Shown: in pieces, positions 15,821-24,108 of the stretch
Layout of the letters: every line of letters begins with the position of its first letter
Position numbering within the stretch: the stretch's first letter is position 1
NCBI GenBank assembly: GCA_035946735.1
Contig: DASYYZ010000170.1
Coordinates: forward strand, 124,001-188,000
Direction of reading: 5' to 3'
Length of the DNA: 64,000 nt
Source: Gp13-AA77 sp035946735
GTDB lineage: Bacteria > Acidobacteriota > Terriglobia > UBA7540
Translations under genes and position numbers: made by a program
The notes under the pieces: generated by a model
Told to the model about the DNA's origin: nothing
Databases searched by the model: none
What the model saw: the letters and a program-made list of their open reading frames with translations, nothing else

Positions 15821-17386
15821 TCAGGCTTTCTTTTCAGGAATCAACCGCCACGCGACCGCAGCCCCCGCCACGGAGAGTCCAGCGCAAACCAACATCACCA
15901 TTCGAAATCCGAAGATGAATGCGTCGCCAGCCAGCCCTCTGATCGCGGCTATTGTACTTGCGTCGAGACCCGGCGGCAATTGCAGACCCGCCAGCTTGAT
16001 TTCCTCAGCTTGAATATTGCGGACAATACCGGGCGGAAGCGAAAGACCCGCCAGCGAGTGGTCCAGACGGAAAGCGAAGGCCCTTACCATCACGATGCCC
16101 AGAACCGCTACGGCAAGTACGCTGGCTACGCGGGCGACGGCGTTATTGATTCCGGAAGCGGCGCCGGCGCGATCCTGGCTAACTGAATTCATCACCACGG
16201 TGGTCAGTGGCGCTACGGTGATCGCCATCCCGAAGCCAAGAACGAGGATCGCGGGAAGGAAAGCGGTCCAGTAATTAGCTTCCGATGAGGGCACGGCGAA
16301 TAGAGCAAAACCGAGCGCGGCCGCGAGCGGACCTACGACGAGTGGGGCTCGGGGGCCGTATCGCGCGACGAGCCCTCCAGACCACCGGGAAAGCAGAAAA
16401 ATCAGGAGAATCAGCGGGAGCGCGGCGGCGCCGGTTGCGGTGGCCGAGTACCGCTGCACCTGGATAAGATTCAGCGGAAACAAAAAGAAGAAGATTCCCA
16501 TCGCGGCGTAAAGGAACAACGTGAGAAGGTTCGCCCCGCTGAAGCTATGCGACCGAAAAAGCGCCAGTGGAACCATCGGCGAAACCACCCTGGCTTCCAC
16601 CGCCACGAACGCTACGGAGCAGGCGGCGCCGGCCAGCAGACTGCCGGCGACCAAGGGATGAGTCCAACCCAGGCTGGTGGATTCGATGAACCCGTTGACC
16701 AATCCGCCCAGCCCGATGGTGGCGAGAAGGGCTCCGAGCCAATCGACGCGCCCTGCGGCAGCGCTGCGGCTTTCGGGAACTCGCCAGAGCGAGAGGACGA
16801 TCACGGCCGCCGCCAGCGGAAGATTGATGAAGAAGACCCAGCGCCAGGACGCGTGCTCGATGAGCCACCCGCCCAGAACCGGTCCCCCCGCAGCCGTGAT
16901 CGCGGTGAAGCCGGACCAGGTGCCGATCGCCTGGCCGCGAGTCTTTTCATCGAAGGACGCGCTGATGATCGCGAGGCTGCCAGGCACCAGAAAAGCGGCT
17001 CCCAGCCCTTGAACGCTCCGCGCCACAACCAGTACCTGAACGTTTGAGGCGTATCCGCAAACGGCGGACGCCACTGCAAACGTCCCCACGCCGGCCAGGA
17101 ACATTGCGCGGCGGCCAAACAAGTCGCCGAGCGAACCGCCCACCAGGATCAGCGCTGCCAACAGCAATCCGTAGGACTCCACCACCCACTGCACATCCAC
17201 GACCGTGGCATGAAAACTGGCTTCGAGCGCCGGCAGAGCGACGTTCACCACGGTGCTGTCGATGAAAGCCAGGCTGGAGCCGAGAATGGTGGCGGCGAGT
17301 ATCCACGGTCGCGCTTCGGCTGCGCAGGGCGAGGGCGCTTCAACGCCTGCCGACCGTATCACGGCTTCGTCGCAAGGCGGTCTCAT
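15821..17386 (-). CDS. MFS drug exporter, DHA2 (EmrB/QacA) family
   Basis: 521 residues with fourteen predicted helices. DHA2 motifs are present: SSLAFIDSTVVNVALPAL (helix 1, motif D1), GGSLGDLFGRRAMFL (motif A), and VARSVQGLGAAFLVPGSLAI (motif B with the coupling Arg). Helix 5 has GFTAITAAGGPVLGGWL (motif C of antiporters), so proton-driven drug export is the expected activity. No TetR/MarR regulator or membrane-fusion partner is adjacent, so it may work alone. It is divergent from glgE, with 168 bases between. Confidence 0.92.
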   Translation of the reverse strand: MRPPCDEAVIRSAGVEAPSPCAAEARPWILAATILGSSLAFIDSTVVNVALPALEASFHATVVDVQWVVESYGLLLAALILVGGSLGDLFGRRAMFLAGVGTFAVASAVCGYASNVQVLVVARSVQGLGAAFLVPGSLAIISASFDEKTRGQAIGTWSGFTAITAAGGPVLGGWLIEHASWRWVFFINLPLAAAVIVLSLWRVPESRSAAAGRVDWLGALLATIGLGGLVNGFIESTSLGWTHPLVAGSLLAGAACSVAFVAVEARVVSPMVPLALFRSHSFSGANLLTLFLYAAMGIFFFLFPLNLIQVQRYSATATGAAALPLILLIFLLSRWSGGLVARYGPRAPLVVGPLAAALGFALFAVPSSEANYWTAFLPAILVLGFGMAITVAPLTTVVMNSVSQDRAGAASGINNAVARVASVLAVAVLGIVMVRAFAFRLDHSLAGLSLPPGIVRNIQAEEIKLAGLQLPPGLDASTIAAIRGLAGDAFIFGFRMVMLVCAGLSVAGAAVAWRLIPEKKA

Positions 17387-17554
17387 GGAGGTTTATGGAT
17401 GCGCCGGGGTTGGATTAGGTGCAAAGCCTGACGGCAACTCGAGCAACGGATTTCTCGACGTCGCCGGTGCTTGCTCAGGGCTTGATTGACCCATCCAGAT
17501 CGCGGGGAGCCTCGGCGTGCGCCGGGGCATCATAGTAGCAAGCGAGGAGCAAAG

Positions 17555-19615
17555 TTGAGCAGGAGCGGTGATATTCCGATGAACGCGGCAGATGCCTCGA
17601 CCGCCGAGTCCCGAGGAAGGGTGGTGATCGAGCGCGTGAGTCCCGAGATCGACTGCGGCCAGTTTGCCATCAAGCGGGCCGCGGGCGATTCCGTGATCGT
17701 GGCGGCGGACATTTTTGCTGACGGACACGATGCCATCTCGGCGGTGCTTCAGTATTGGCAGCACTCGACTGCCGGGCGGCCCGAGGATCGTCGCGAGGTT
17801 CCCATGCGCGAGCTCGGGAACGATCGCTGGATGGCCCAGTTTCCCGTGTCGCAAGCCGGCCGCTACGACTACACCCTGCAAGCCTGGATCGACCGCTTCG
17901 GCTCCTGGCGGCGGGACGTGCTGAAGAAAGCCGGCGCAGGCGAGGCCGCGCCCATCGATCTGCTGGTGGGCGCCGAATTGATCGACGAGGCCAGCCGGAA
18001 GGCGCCCAAGAGCGACGCCGCGAGGCTACTCAAGTCGGCCAAGACCTTGCGCGAGGTCAGCCTCGACGGCGACGAAGGCTCAGTGGTTGAGCGCTTGTCG
18101 GGGCTCCTGAATGAGGACCTCACCGGCCTCATCTGGAAGTACTCGGAGCGCCGCTTCGCGACGGCCTACGAAAAAGAGCTGGCCGTATCGGTCGACCGCG
18201 AAAAAGCTCGCTGTAGCGCCTGGTATGAGATGTTTCCGCGCTCCGCCTCGGCGGAGCCGGGCCGCCACGGCACGTTCAAGGATTGCGAGGCTCGTCTTCC
18301 TTATATTGCGGAGATGGGGTTCGATGTGCTGTACCTTCCCCCGATCCATCCCATCGGGGAGACTCACCGCAAGGGGCCAAACAATAACCCTGTGGCTGGC
18401 CCGGGCGATCCTGGCAGCCCGTGGGCCATCGGTTCAAAACAGGGCGGGCACAAATCGATCCATCCGGAGCTGGGCACGATCGAGGATTTCAGGCGGTTGG
18501 TGGCGCGGTCGCGCGAAAGCGGCATCGAAATCGCTCTGGACCTGGCTTTTCAGTGCTCGCCGGATCATCCCTACATCTCCGAACATCGTGAGTGGTTTCG
18601 GCGGCTTCCAGACGGATCGATCCAGTACGCCGAAAATCCGCCCAAGAAATACGAGGATATCTATCCCTTCGATTTTGAATGCGACGCCTGGCGTGAGCTT
18701 TGGCAGGAGTTGGAGAGCGTGGTGCGGTATTGGATCGACCAGGGCGTCCGCATTTTCCGCGTCGACAATCCCCATACCAAGGCGTTTGGGTTCTGGCAAT
18801 GGCTGATCTCCGGAATCAAGTCCGAATATCCCGAAGTGCTTTTTCTCGCCGAGGCATTTACCCGCCCGAAGGTCATGTATCGCCTGGCGAAGCTGGGATT
18901 CACCCACTCCTACACGTACTTCGCCTGGCGCAACACGAAGTGGGAACTCACCCAATACTTCACGGAACTTTCCCAAACCGAAGTTAGCGAGTACCTTCGT
19001 CCCCACTTGTGGCCCAATACGCCGGACATTCTTACCGAGAATCTGCAGTTCGGCGGCCGGCCCGTATTCGCTTCGAGGCTGATTCTGGCCGCGACCCTGG
19101 GAGCGAATTACGGCATCTACGGCCCGGCATACGAGCTTGGCGAAAGCCGTCCGCTGGCTCCGGGCCGTGAGGAGTACCTCGATGCCGAAAAGTACGAGAT
19201 CAGGCACTGGGATATCGAACGCCTGGACAGCCTGCAGGGTTTGATCGGGCGGGTGAATCGCGCCCGGCGCGAGAACGCAGCCCTGCAATCGGATCGCAAT
19301 CTGCGATTTCACGCTGTCGACAATGAGGCGCTGATCGCTTATAGCAAGTCCACGGATGACCTGTTGAACGTCGTGCTGGTGGTGGTCAATCTCGATCCGC
19401 ACTATACCCGGTCGGGCTGGGTCGTGCTGCCTCTCGAAGAGCTGGGTCTTGATCCCGATCAGCCCTATCAAGTGCATGATCTGCTGACGGATCTTCGCTA
19501 TCTGTGGCACGGTCCGCGCAACTACGTGGAACTGAATCCTCATCAGATTCCGGCGCACATCTTTCGCCTGCGCCACCGGGTGCGGACGGAGCGCGACTTT
19601 GACTATTTTATGTAG
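17555..19615 (+). CDS. glgE: Alpha-1,4-glucan:maltose-1-phosphate maltosyltransferase GlgE
   Basis: About 686 residues; transfers maltose from maltose-1-phosphate to growing alpha-glucan (EC 2.4.99.16). A TTG at 17555 is favoured because GAGGAG lies 5 bases upstream; an ATG at 17579 is the alternative. An N-terminal domain (SPEIDCGQFAIKRAAGD) is followed by a four-helix insert and the GH13_3 barrel. The barrel shows SAWYEMFPRS, the nucleophile Asp404 in FRVDNPHTK and the acid/base Glu433 in LAEAFTRP, 29 residues apart as in Streptomyces GlgE. HLWPNTPDIL supplies the third Asp. Maltokinase follows 50 bases later, with a small GCGGTG/CACCGC hairpin in the gap. Confidence 0.94.
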   Translation: MSRSGDIPMNAADASTAESRGRVVIERVSPEIDCGQFAIKRAAGDSVIVAADIFADGHDAISAVLQYWQHSTAGRPEDRREVPMRELGNDRWMAQFPVSQAGRYDYTLQAWIDRFGSWRRDVLKKAGAGEAAPIDLLVGAELIDEASRKAPKSDAARLLKSAKTLREVSLDGDEGSVVERLSGLLNEDLTGLIWKYSERRFATAYEKELAVSVDREKARCSAWYEMFPRSASAEPGRHGTFKDCEARLPYIAEMGFDVLYLPPIHPIGETHRKGPNNNPVAGPGDPGSPWAIGSKQGGHKSIHPELGTIEDFRRLVARSRESGIEIALDLAFQCSPDHPYISEHREWFRRLPDGSIQYAENPPKKYEDIYPFDFECDAWRELWQELESVVRYWIDQGVRIFRVDNPHTKAFGFWQWLISGIKSEYPEVLFLAEAFTRPKVMYRLAKLGFTHSYTYFAWRNTKWELTQYFTELSQTEVSEYLRPHLWPNTPDILTENLQFGGRPVFASRLILAATLGANYGIYGPAYELGESRPLAPGREEYLDAEKYEIRHWDIERLDSLQGLIGRVNRARRENAALQSDRNLRFHAVDNEALIAYSKSTDDLLNVVLVVVNLDPHYTRSGWVVLPLEELGLDPDQPYQVHDLLTDLRYLWHGPRNYVELNPHQIPAHIFRLRHRVRTERDFDYFM

Positions 19616-19665
19616 CGTTGGCGGTGACGGTGGCACCGCTTTAGCTTGAACCTGGGAGGCGGCAC

Positions 19666-21285
19666 GTGGTCCGGGAGGTACAAGATCAGCGATTCCTGAG
19701 GTCCTTCGCTCAGGCGCTCCCTGACTTCCTGCGCCGCCAGCGGTGGTTTGGCGGCAAAGCCAAGCCGATCACTGGCTGTGAGGTTGTGGACGTGATACCC
19801 CTCCGCAACGGGCCGGACGCCCTCTATTTTTTCCTCGTCCGAGTTGACTTTGCCGGTGTCAATCCACAAACCTACGCCCTGCCATTGCAATGGTTCGCGA
19901 ACGCCTCGCAAGCGGAAGCCGCTAGTATCGCCGGGTTCACTTTGGAGGTGGAGTCTGACGGCGCTGGGGGCGGCGAGACGATCACCTTCGGCGATGCCGC
20001 TCGCCAGCGAGATTTTCCCGGGGTCCTGCTCGATGTCATCGGGCGTGGCGACAAGTTCCAGGGAATGTCGGGCGAACTGGTGGGTGTACCGACCGGTGCC
20101 TTTCAGAACCTGCGAGGGCCGGAGCCCCATCTCGATGCCTCGATTCTGAGCGTCGAGCAAAGTAACACCTCAATAGTCTACGGCAAGCGAGTGATCCTTA
20201 AGGTGTTCAGACTCGTCGAGCCAGGAGTCAATTCGGAAATCGAGATCTGTTCGTTTCTCACCGAGCGCACCTCTTTCGCGAACTTCGCGGCCGTCGCCGG
20301 TACGCTCGCGTACCGCCAAGCCGAGGCGCCCCGCATGAGCCTCGCCGTCCTGCAGGCGTTTGTTCCCAATCAAGGCGACGCCTGGAAATTCACTCTCGGC
20401 GCCCTAGGCGCCTACTTTGACAGAGTGGCTGGCCAGGCGGCCTCCGGAGCAATGCCTCGACCCGAATTGAGTCAGGACGCGACACCCGCTGTGGCAGAAC
20501 GCATTGGAAGCTACCTGGAGTCGGCCGACCTGCTGGGACGGCGCACCGCTGAACTCCATGCGGCGCTCGCTTCCGACGTAACCGATTCAGATTTTGCGCC
20601 GGAGCCCTTCACGCCCGAATACCAGCGATCGCTGTACGCTTCGATGCTGGGTCTCGTTCAGCATAACCTCGGGCTCTTGCGCGATCGCAGCCAGGATCTT
20701 ACCGGGCAGGATCGCGAACTCGCCCGGCTCGTGCTCGGTCGCGAGAACGAACTCCGGGCTGGACTCAGCAAGATACTCGATCGAAGGATGACGAGCCTGC
20801 GCATCCGGGTTCACGGAGACTACCACCTGGGACAGGTTCTGTACACGGGGTCGGACTTCGTCATCATCGATTTCGAGGGCGAGCCTGCCCGCCCGCTGCA
20901 TGAACGCCGCTTGAAGCTCTCACCGCTGAAGGACGTCGCTGGAATGCTTCGATCATTTCATTATGCTGCCCACAGCGGCGTCTTAGAATGCGCTGGCGGC
21001 GGCGAAAAGGAAGCGACGCAGAACCGGGACTTCGATGCCTGGGCCCGGTATTGGCAGACTCACGTTTCGGGCGCCTTCTTGAGGTCCTACTTGAAGTCGG
21101 CGGCGGGGGCGGCTTTCATGCCGAATGACCCGGAGGAGCTGCGACTGCTTTTGGACGTCTCCATTTTGGAGAAAGCAATTTATGAGCTGGGATACGAGCT
21201 TAACAACCGCCCCAGTTGGGTCGGCATTCCGCTCGAAGGCATTCTGGAGACACTGGGCCATCAGACCCAGGTCACAGGGGCTTGA
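19666..21285 (+). CDS. mak: Maltokinase (Mak/Pep2-like)
   Basis: 539 residues; phosphorylates maltose with ATP to maltose-1-phosphate (EC 2.7.1.175), the donor used by GlgE next door. The GTG start at 19666 has GGGAGG 6 bases upstream. The N-terminal cap has FLRRQRWFGGKAKPI, diagnostic of maltokinases. The kinase core shows the ATP-lysine region YGKRVILKVFRLVEPGVNSE, the catalytic loop RVHGDYHLGQVL and the metal-binding IIDFEGEPARP, followed by RLKLSPLKDVAGMLRSFHY. It is not fused to trehalose synthase as in some bacteria, and no treS is visible, so the maltose source is unknown. Confidence 0.9.
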   Translation: MVREVQDQRFLRSFAQALPDFLRRQRWFGGKAKPITGCEVVDVIPLRNGPDALYFFLVRVDFAGVNPQTYALPLQWFANASQAEAASIAGFTLEVESDGAGGGETITFGDAARQRDFPGVLLDVIGRGDKFQGMSGELVGVPTGAFQNLRGPEPHLDASILSVEQSNTSIVYGKRVILKVFRLVEPGVNSEIEICSFLTERTSFANFAAVAGTLAYRQAEAPRMSLAVLQAFVPNQGDAWKFTLGALGAYFDRVAGQAASGAMPRPELSQDATPAVAERIGSYLESADLLGRRTAELHAALASDVTDSDFAPEPFTPEYQRSLYASMLGLVQHNLGLLRDRSQDLTGQDRELARLVLGRENELRAGLSKILDRRMTSLRIRVHGDYHLGQVLYTGSDFVIIDFEGEPARPLHERRLKLSPLKDVAGMLRSFHYAAHSGVLECAGGGEKEATQNRDFDAWARYWQTHVSGAFLRSYLKSAAGAAFMPNDPEELRLLLDVSILEKAIYELGYELNNRPSWVGIPLEGILETLGHQTQVTGA

Positions 21286-21344
21286 GTTGCGGATCCAACC
21301 CCGGGCGCGGAAGTCCGCTTCGTGTTTCCCCGCGCTTAATCCAG

Positions 21345-21451
21345 ATTGCAAAATACAGTGACGGCATTCTCTGTAGCGCCGCTCTATGAGCGGCGAAAGA
21401 CGCCGGTCGCAGACCGGCGCTACAGCAGCGGTCGTCAGTGTATTTTGCAAT
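21345..21451. repeat. 107-bp MITE-like element with nested inverted repeats
   Basis: Outer 19-bp arms ATTGCAAAATACAGTGACG (21345-21363) and its complement (21433-21451) match at 18 of 19 positions. Inside is a perfect 11-bp pair CTGTAGCGCCG/CGGCGCTACAG (21371-21381, 21415-21425) enclosing two hairpins, GCCGCTC-tat-GAGCGGC and GCCGGTC-gca-GACCGGC, giving a cloverleaf. It has no coding capacity and sits between the maltokinase and the next gene. Similar GTAGCGCCGGTC...GACCGGCGCTACA palindromes are, as I recall, scattered in other soil-bacterial genomes; copy number here is unknown. Confidence 0.75.
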
Positions 21452-21475
21452 GCTCAATAGATCGGAGGATTTATC

Positions 21476-21943
21476 GTGCAGAAGCAAGTGATCGGTCGCG
21501 ACACAAAAACCGTTTCAGAGCCGGCCTGGCTCGACTTGGAGAGCGAGGCCGCGGTCGAGATTACGTCCGAGGACCCTGCCCGGCCCATCGAGTCGGCTCT
21601 GCGGCTGGATGGCGGTACCGGGTGGCAGGCCGGCGAGCCTGGCCCCCAGACTATTCGGATCGTCTTCAATCAGCCCCAGCGTATCTCCCACGTGCGGCTC
21701 AGATTCACCGAGATGAAAGCGGAACGAACGCAGGAGTTTGTGCTGCGCTGGGGGAAGGATCGAAGCGGTCCGCTTCACGATATCGCGCGACAGCAGTGGA
21801 ACTTCAGCCCCCAGGGCTCAACCGTAGAGTTAGAGGATTATCGCGTGAATTTGGATGGAGCCCTCATCCTCGAGTTGAAGCTTAATCCTGACGTGACTGG
21901 CGCTAAAGCATTTGCTTCACTCGACGAGTTTCGAGTGGCCTAA
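21476..21943 (+). CDS. Small discoidin-like (beta-sandwich) hypothetical protein
   Basis: 155 residues. The GTG start at 21476 has GGAGG 7 bases before it. The sequence is beta-rich, with AVEITSEDPARPIESALRLD, GGTGWQAGEPGPQTIRIVFN, ISHVRLRFTE and FVLRWGKD. This pattern resembles F5/8 type C (galactose-binding jelly-roll) domains, where W and R/F strands frame a ligand loop. No signal peptide, so it is cytoplasmic. Its place after glgE-mak suggests glucan binding, but a MITE-like element separates them and the role is inference. Confidence 0.65.
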   Translation: MQKQVIGRDTKTVSEPAWLDLESEAAVEITSEDPARPIESALRLDGGTGWQAGEPGPQTIRIVFNQPQRISHVRLRFTEMKAERTQEFVLRWGKDRSGPLHDIARQQWNFSPQGSTVELEDYRVNLDGALILELKLNPDVTGAKAFASLDEFRVA

Positions 21944-21965
21944 GCGCCTGCCCGTTAAAGGGCGG

Positions 21966-22796
21966 CTAGTTCTGAGGTAGAAGGGACTTGAGGTCACCCA
22001 GGATACCGCGCTCATCGGGAGAGAGTTGCTGAACTTCCGGGCTTGCCAGGAACTTTTCGCGTTCGCCAGGAGGCAGATTACGCAGTTTGAGGAAAGACTG
22101 CATTACGGCTTGGCGGCTCTCTGGCGTCAGTTGACGGTAGCGCGGAAAGATTTGCCGGAGCTGATCGCGCTGCTCTGGCGAAAAGCTTTGCAGAATCTGC
22201 TCGCGCTGCACCAGCAATTGCCGCTCCTCCGGAGTGGCCGCATTCCATCGATTCAGGTTGTCGCGAATCTGCTGCTGCCGCTCAGGCGGCAAGCTCTGAA
22301 AGCGAGCATCGCCCTGCATCACCCGTTCCTGCTCCGCCGGCGACATCTCGCGAAGTTGTTGAAAGAAGGCTGGCGCATGCTCGTGCTCGATCATGGCCTG
22401 TAGTCCGCCCGGCGGGCGCCCCGCGACATTCCAATGCCGCACCGCATCGATGATCCGCTGCTGTTCCGGGGCAGGGAGGTTCCGGAAAGCCGGACTCTGC
22501 CTAAGTAGCTTCTCCTGCTGGTCGGCAGGCAGGGAACTTAGACGCCGAAGAAACGCCTCCTTGCCCTGCGGATTGGCCGCCAAAGGCCCGCCTGCTTGCT
22601 TTTGCTGCCGCCCCTGCGCGACGGGAGCACGGTCCCCGCGAGGATTGCGATCCGGGTTTTGAGCCGAGCCGCTTCGAGACCCAGAGAGCAACGTCACCGC
22701 CAGCGCCACAAGCGCGCTCCACGCCCGGATCCGCGCTGCGTACCCGCGCCGAAGCAAGGCCTCGGTGGTTCGGATTGGACGTCCATCAGTCCGCAA
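21966..22796 (-). CDS. DUF3106 domain protein
   Basis: 276 residues. A hydrophobic segment (IRAWSALVALAVTLLSG) acts as signal or anchor, followed by an Arg/Gln/Pro-rich helical region with repeating units such as LSSLPADQQEKLLRQSPAFR, MSPAEQERVMQGDARFQSLP and LTPESRQAVMQSFLKLRNLP. These match DUF3106, a periplasmic helical repeat often paired with ECF sigma/anti-sigma genes. The gene overlaps the anti-sigma gene by 11 bases and is third in the operon, so it may act in the envelope-stress circuit, perhaps as a periplasmic sensor. The function is inferred from position only. Confidence 0.85.
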   Translation of the reverse strand: MRTDGRPIRTTEALLRRGYAARIRAWSALVALAVTLLSGSRSGSAQNPDRNPRGDRAPVAQGRQQKQAGGPLAANPQGKEAFLRRLSSLPADQQEKLLRQSPAFRNLPAPEQQRIIDAVRHWNVAGRPPGGLQAMIEHEHAPAFFQQLREMSPAEQERVMQGDARFQSLPPERQQQIRDNLNRWNAATPEERQLLVQREQILQSFSPEQRDQLRQIFPRYRQLTPESRQAVMQSFLKLRNLPPGEREKFLASPEVQQLSPDERGILGDLKSLLPQN

Positions 22797-23331
22797 GCTT
22801 ATGACTCCCTTTCGGCAGCTCAGAAATTACGTCGAAATCCGCCAGCATGTCATAATCCTCGAGCACCGGCAGATTCTGATACATCTTCAGTTCCTGGCTG
22901 GCCGCCTGCGCCTGAGGCGCCGAGCCTGCATTCGGCTTGGCCGCAACCATCGCTCCATGGCTACCGCTGCCTGCGCCGGAACCATCCGCAACCCGGGCAT
23001 TGCGAATCACGACCACAGTCGCGACCAGCAGGAGCGCGGCCAAGGCCGGCGCCGCCATCCAGCGGCTCCAGCTCGGACTCCAAAAAGATGGCGCGGGGCG
23101 CGCCGCTTGGGCTGCGACTGCGGCACGCAACCGCGCGTCAAACCAGGGTGAGGGCTCCCCCGTCGGCGCCCACTCGTCCAGTACCGAGTCAAGGCGTTGA
23201 TAGCTCTGGAAGACGCTGCGGCAGCTCTCACAAGCTTCCACATGGGCGCTCACTTCCTGCTCCTCGCGCCCGGAGCACAGGTGCTGTGCCAAGGCAAATA
23301 TCTTCTCGCGCTCCACGCAATTGTTTCTCAT
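22786..23331 (-). CDS. Zinc-finger anti-sigma factor
   Basis: 181 residues. The cytoplasmic N-terminus carries the ZAS-type zinc finger HVEACESCRSVF (H-x3-C-x2-C, with an earlier Cys/His), which binds ECF sigma factors. One membrane helix follows (MAAPALAALLLVATVVVIRN, residues ~91-110), then a periplasmic tail rich in Ala/Gly with an acidic end (LEDYDMLADFDVI). The gene starts inside the last codons of the sigma gene (4-base ATGA overlap), so the two proteins are made in step. It should hold the sigma factor inactive until an envelope signal arrives. Confidence 0.88.
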   Translation of the reverse strand: MRNNCVEREKIFALAQHLCSGREEQEVSAHVEACESCRSVFQSYQRLDSVLDEWAPTGEPSPWFDARLRAAVAAQAARPAPSFWSPSWSRWMAAPALAALLLVATVVVIRNARVADGSGAGSGSHGAMVAAKPNAGSAPQAQAASQELKMYQNLPVLEDYDMLADFDVISELPKGSHKLAD

Positions 23332-23924
23332 ACCAACCCTCCCTGTACCAGGGGCTCCAAGCGGACGCGAAGGCTCTCGTAAGCGCGAAACAGCAGCGAC
23401 TTCACAGCGCTTTCCGAGACCTTCAAGACACCGGCGATCTGCCGGTAGTCCACCTCTTGATACTTGTGCAAGATCACGGCGGCCTTTTGCCTTTCCGGCA
23501 GGCCGTCGATCGCTTCCCGAATGAGACGCTGGCGGTCCGATTCCATCATCTGCTGCTCCGCCGTGGGCCGCTCGTCGGGCGTGCGCTCCAGAACGCCACC
23601 TTCGTCACCGTCCCGTGGCTCGGGCGCGTCGGCCAACTTTTCGCTCTTGCGGTCCCTGATGGCGTTAAGCGCAATGTTCGTCGCGATCCGGTAAAGCCAG
23701 GTGGTAAAACGCGCGTCCGGTTGGTACCGCTCCCGCGCCTGGTACACGCGCAGAAACACCTCCTGCGTGAGGTCCTCCGCCAATCCGCGGTCACGTACCA
23801 TTCGCACGAAATAGCTGAGCACAGACGAGCGATGGCGTTGCAGCAGGAGGGCAAAGGAATCCGTGTCCCCACGGCTGACACGCGTCATCAGCTCCAGGTC
23901 AGAGTCTATGGCCATCGGTACCAC
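23328..23924 (-). CDS. ECF-type RNA polymerase sigma factor (RpoE-like)
   Basis: 198 residues. Region 2 is clear: LSYFVRMVRDRGLAEDLTQE then FLRVYQARERY and FTTWLYRIATNIALNAIRD, the -10 recognition helices. After a linker with an acidic stretch, region 4 follows: LPERQKAAVILHKYQEVDYR then IAGVLKVSESAVKSLLFRAY, the -35 helix-turn-helix. No region 3, as expected for ECF sigmas. First gene of the minus-strand operon with anti-sigma and DUF3106. TTATATA lies shortly upstream of the start, but no clear autoregulated -35 (GGAAC-type) was found. Confidence 0.93.
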   Translation of the reverse strand: MVPMAIDSDLELMTRVSRGDTDSFALLLQRHRSSVLSYFVRMVRDRGLAEDLTQEVFLRVYQARERYQPDARFTTWLYRIATNIALNAIRDRKSEKLADAPEPRDGDEGGVLERTPDERPTAEQQMMESDRQRLIREAIDGLPERQKAAVILHKYQEVDYRQIAGVLKVSESAVKSLLFRAYESLRVRLEPLVQGGLV

Positions 23925-24108
23925 ACCCTATATAACACATGTCACGGGGAAAGGTTGCGGTGCCTTCAAAGCTATGCCACCCGGACCAGGTTCTGGATTA
24001 TCCTGGATCAGGCACGCCCAGCGACACGGGCGCCAGCCTGTTTCTACTCGGTTTAAGAAGCCGGACTTTGACACGGATGGCGGCGAATCCCATCCTCCGG
24101 AGCCGATA

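Noticed and set aside
17393..17881. Minus-strand open frame over the start of glgE
   Set aside because: It is a shadow of glgE and has no recognisable motif.
23930..24108. Possible cobalamin riboswitch before the BtuF-like gene
   Set aside because: I looked for the conserved GCCACTG-type B12 box and core and found only partial GCCACCC/GCCAG words without the required helices.
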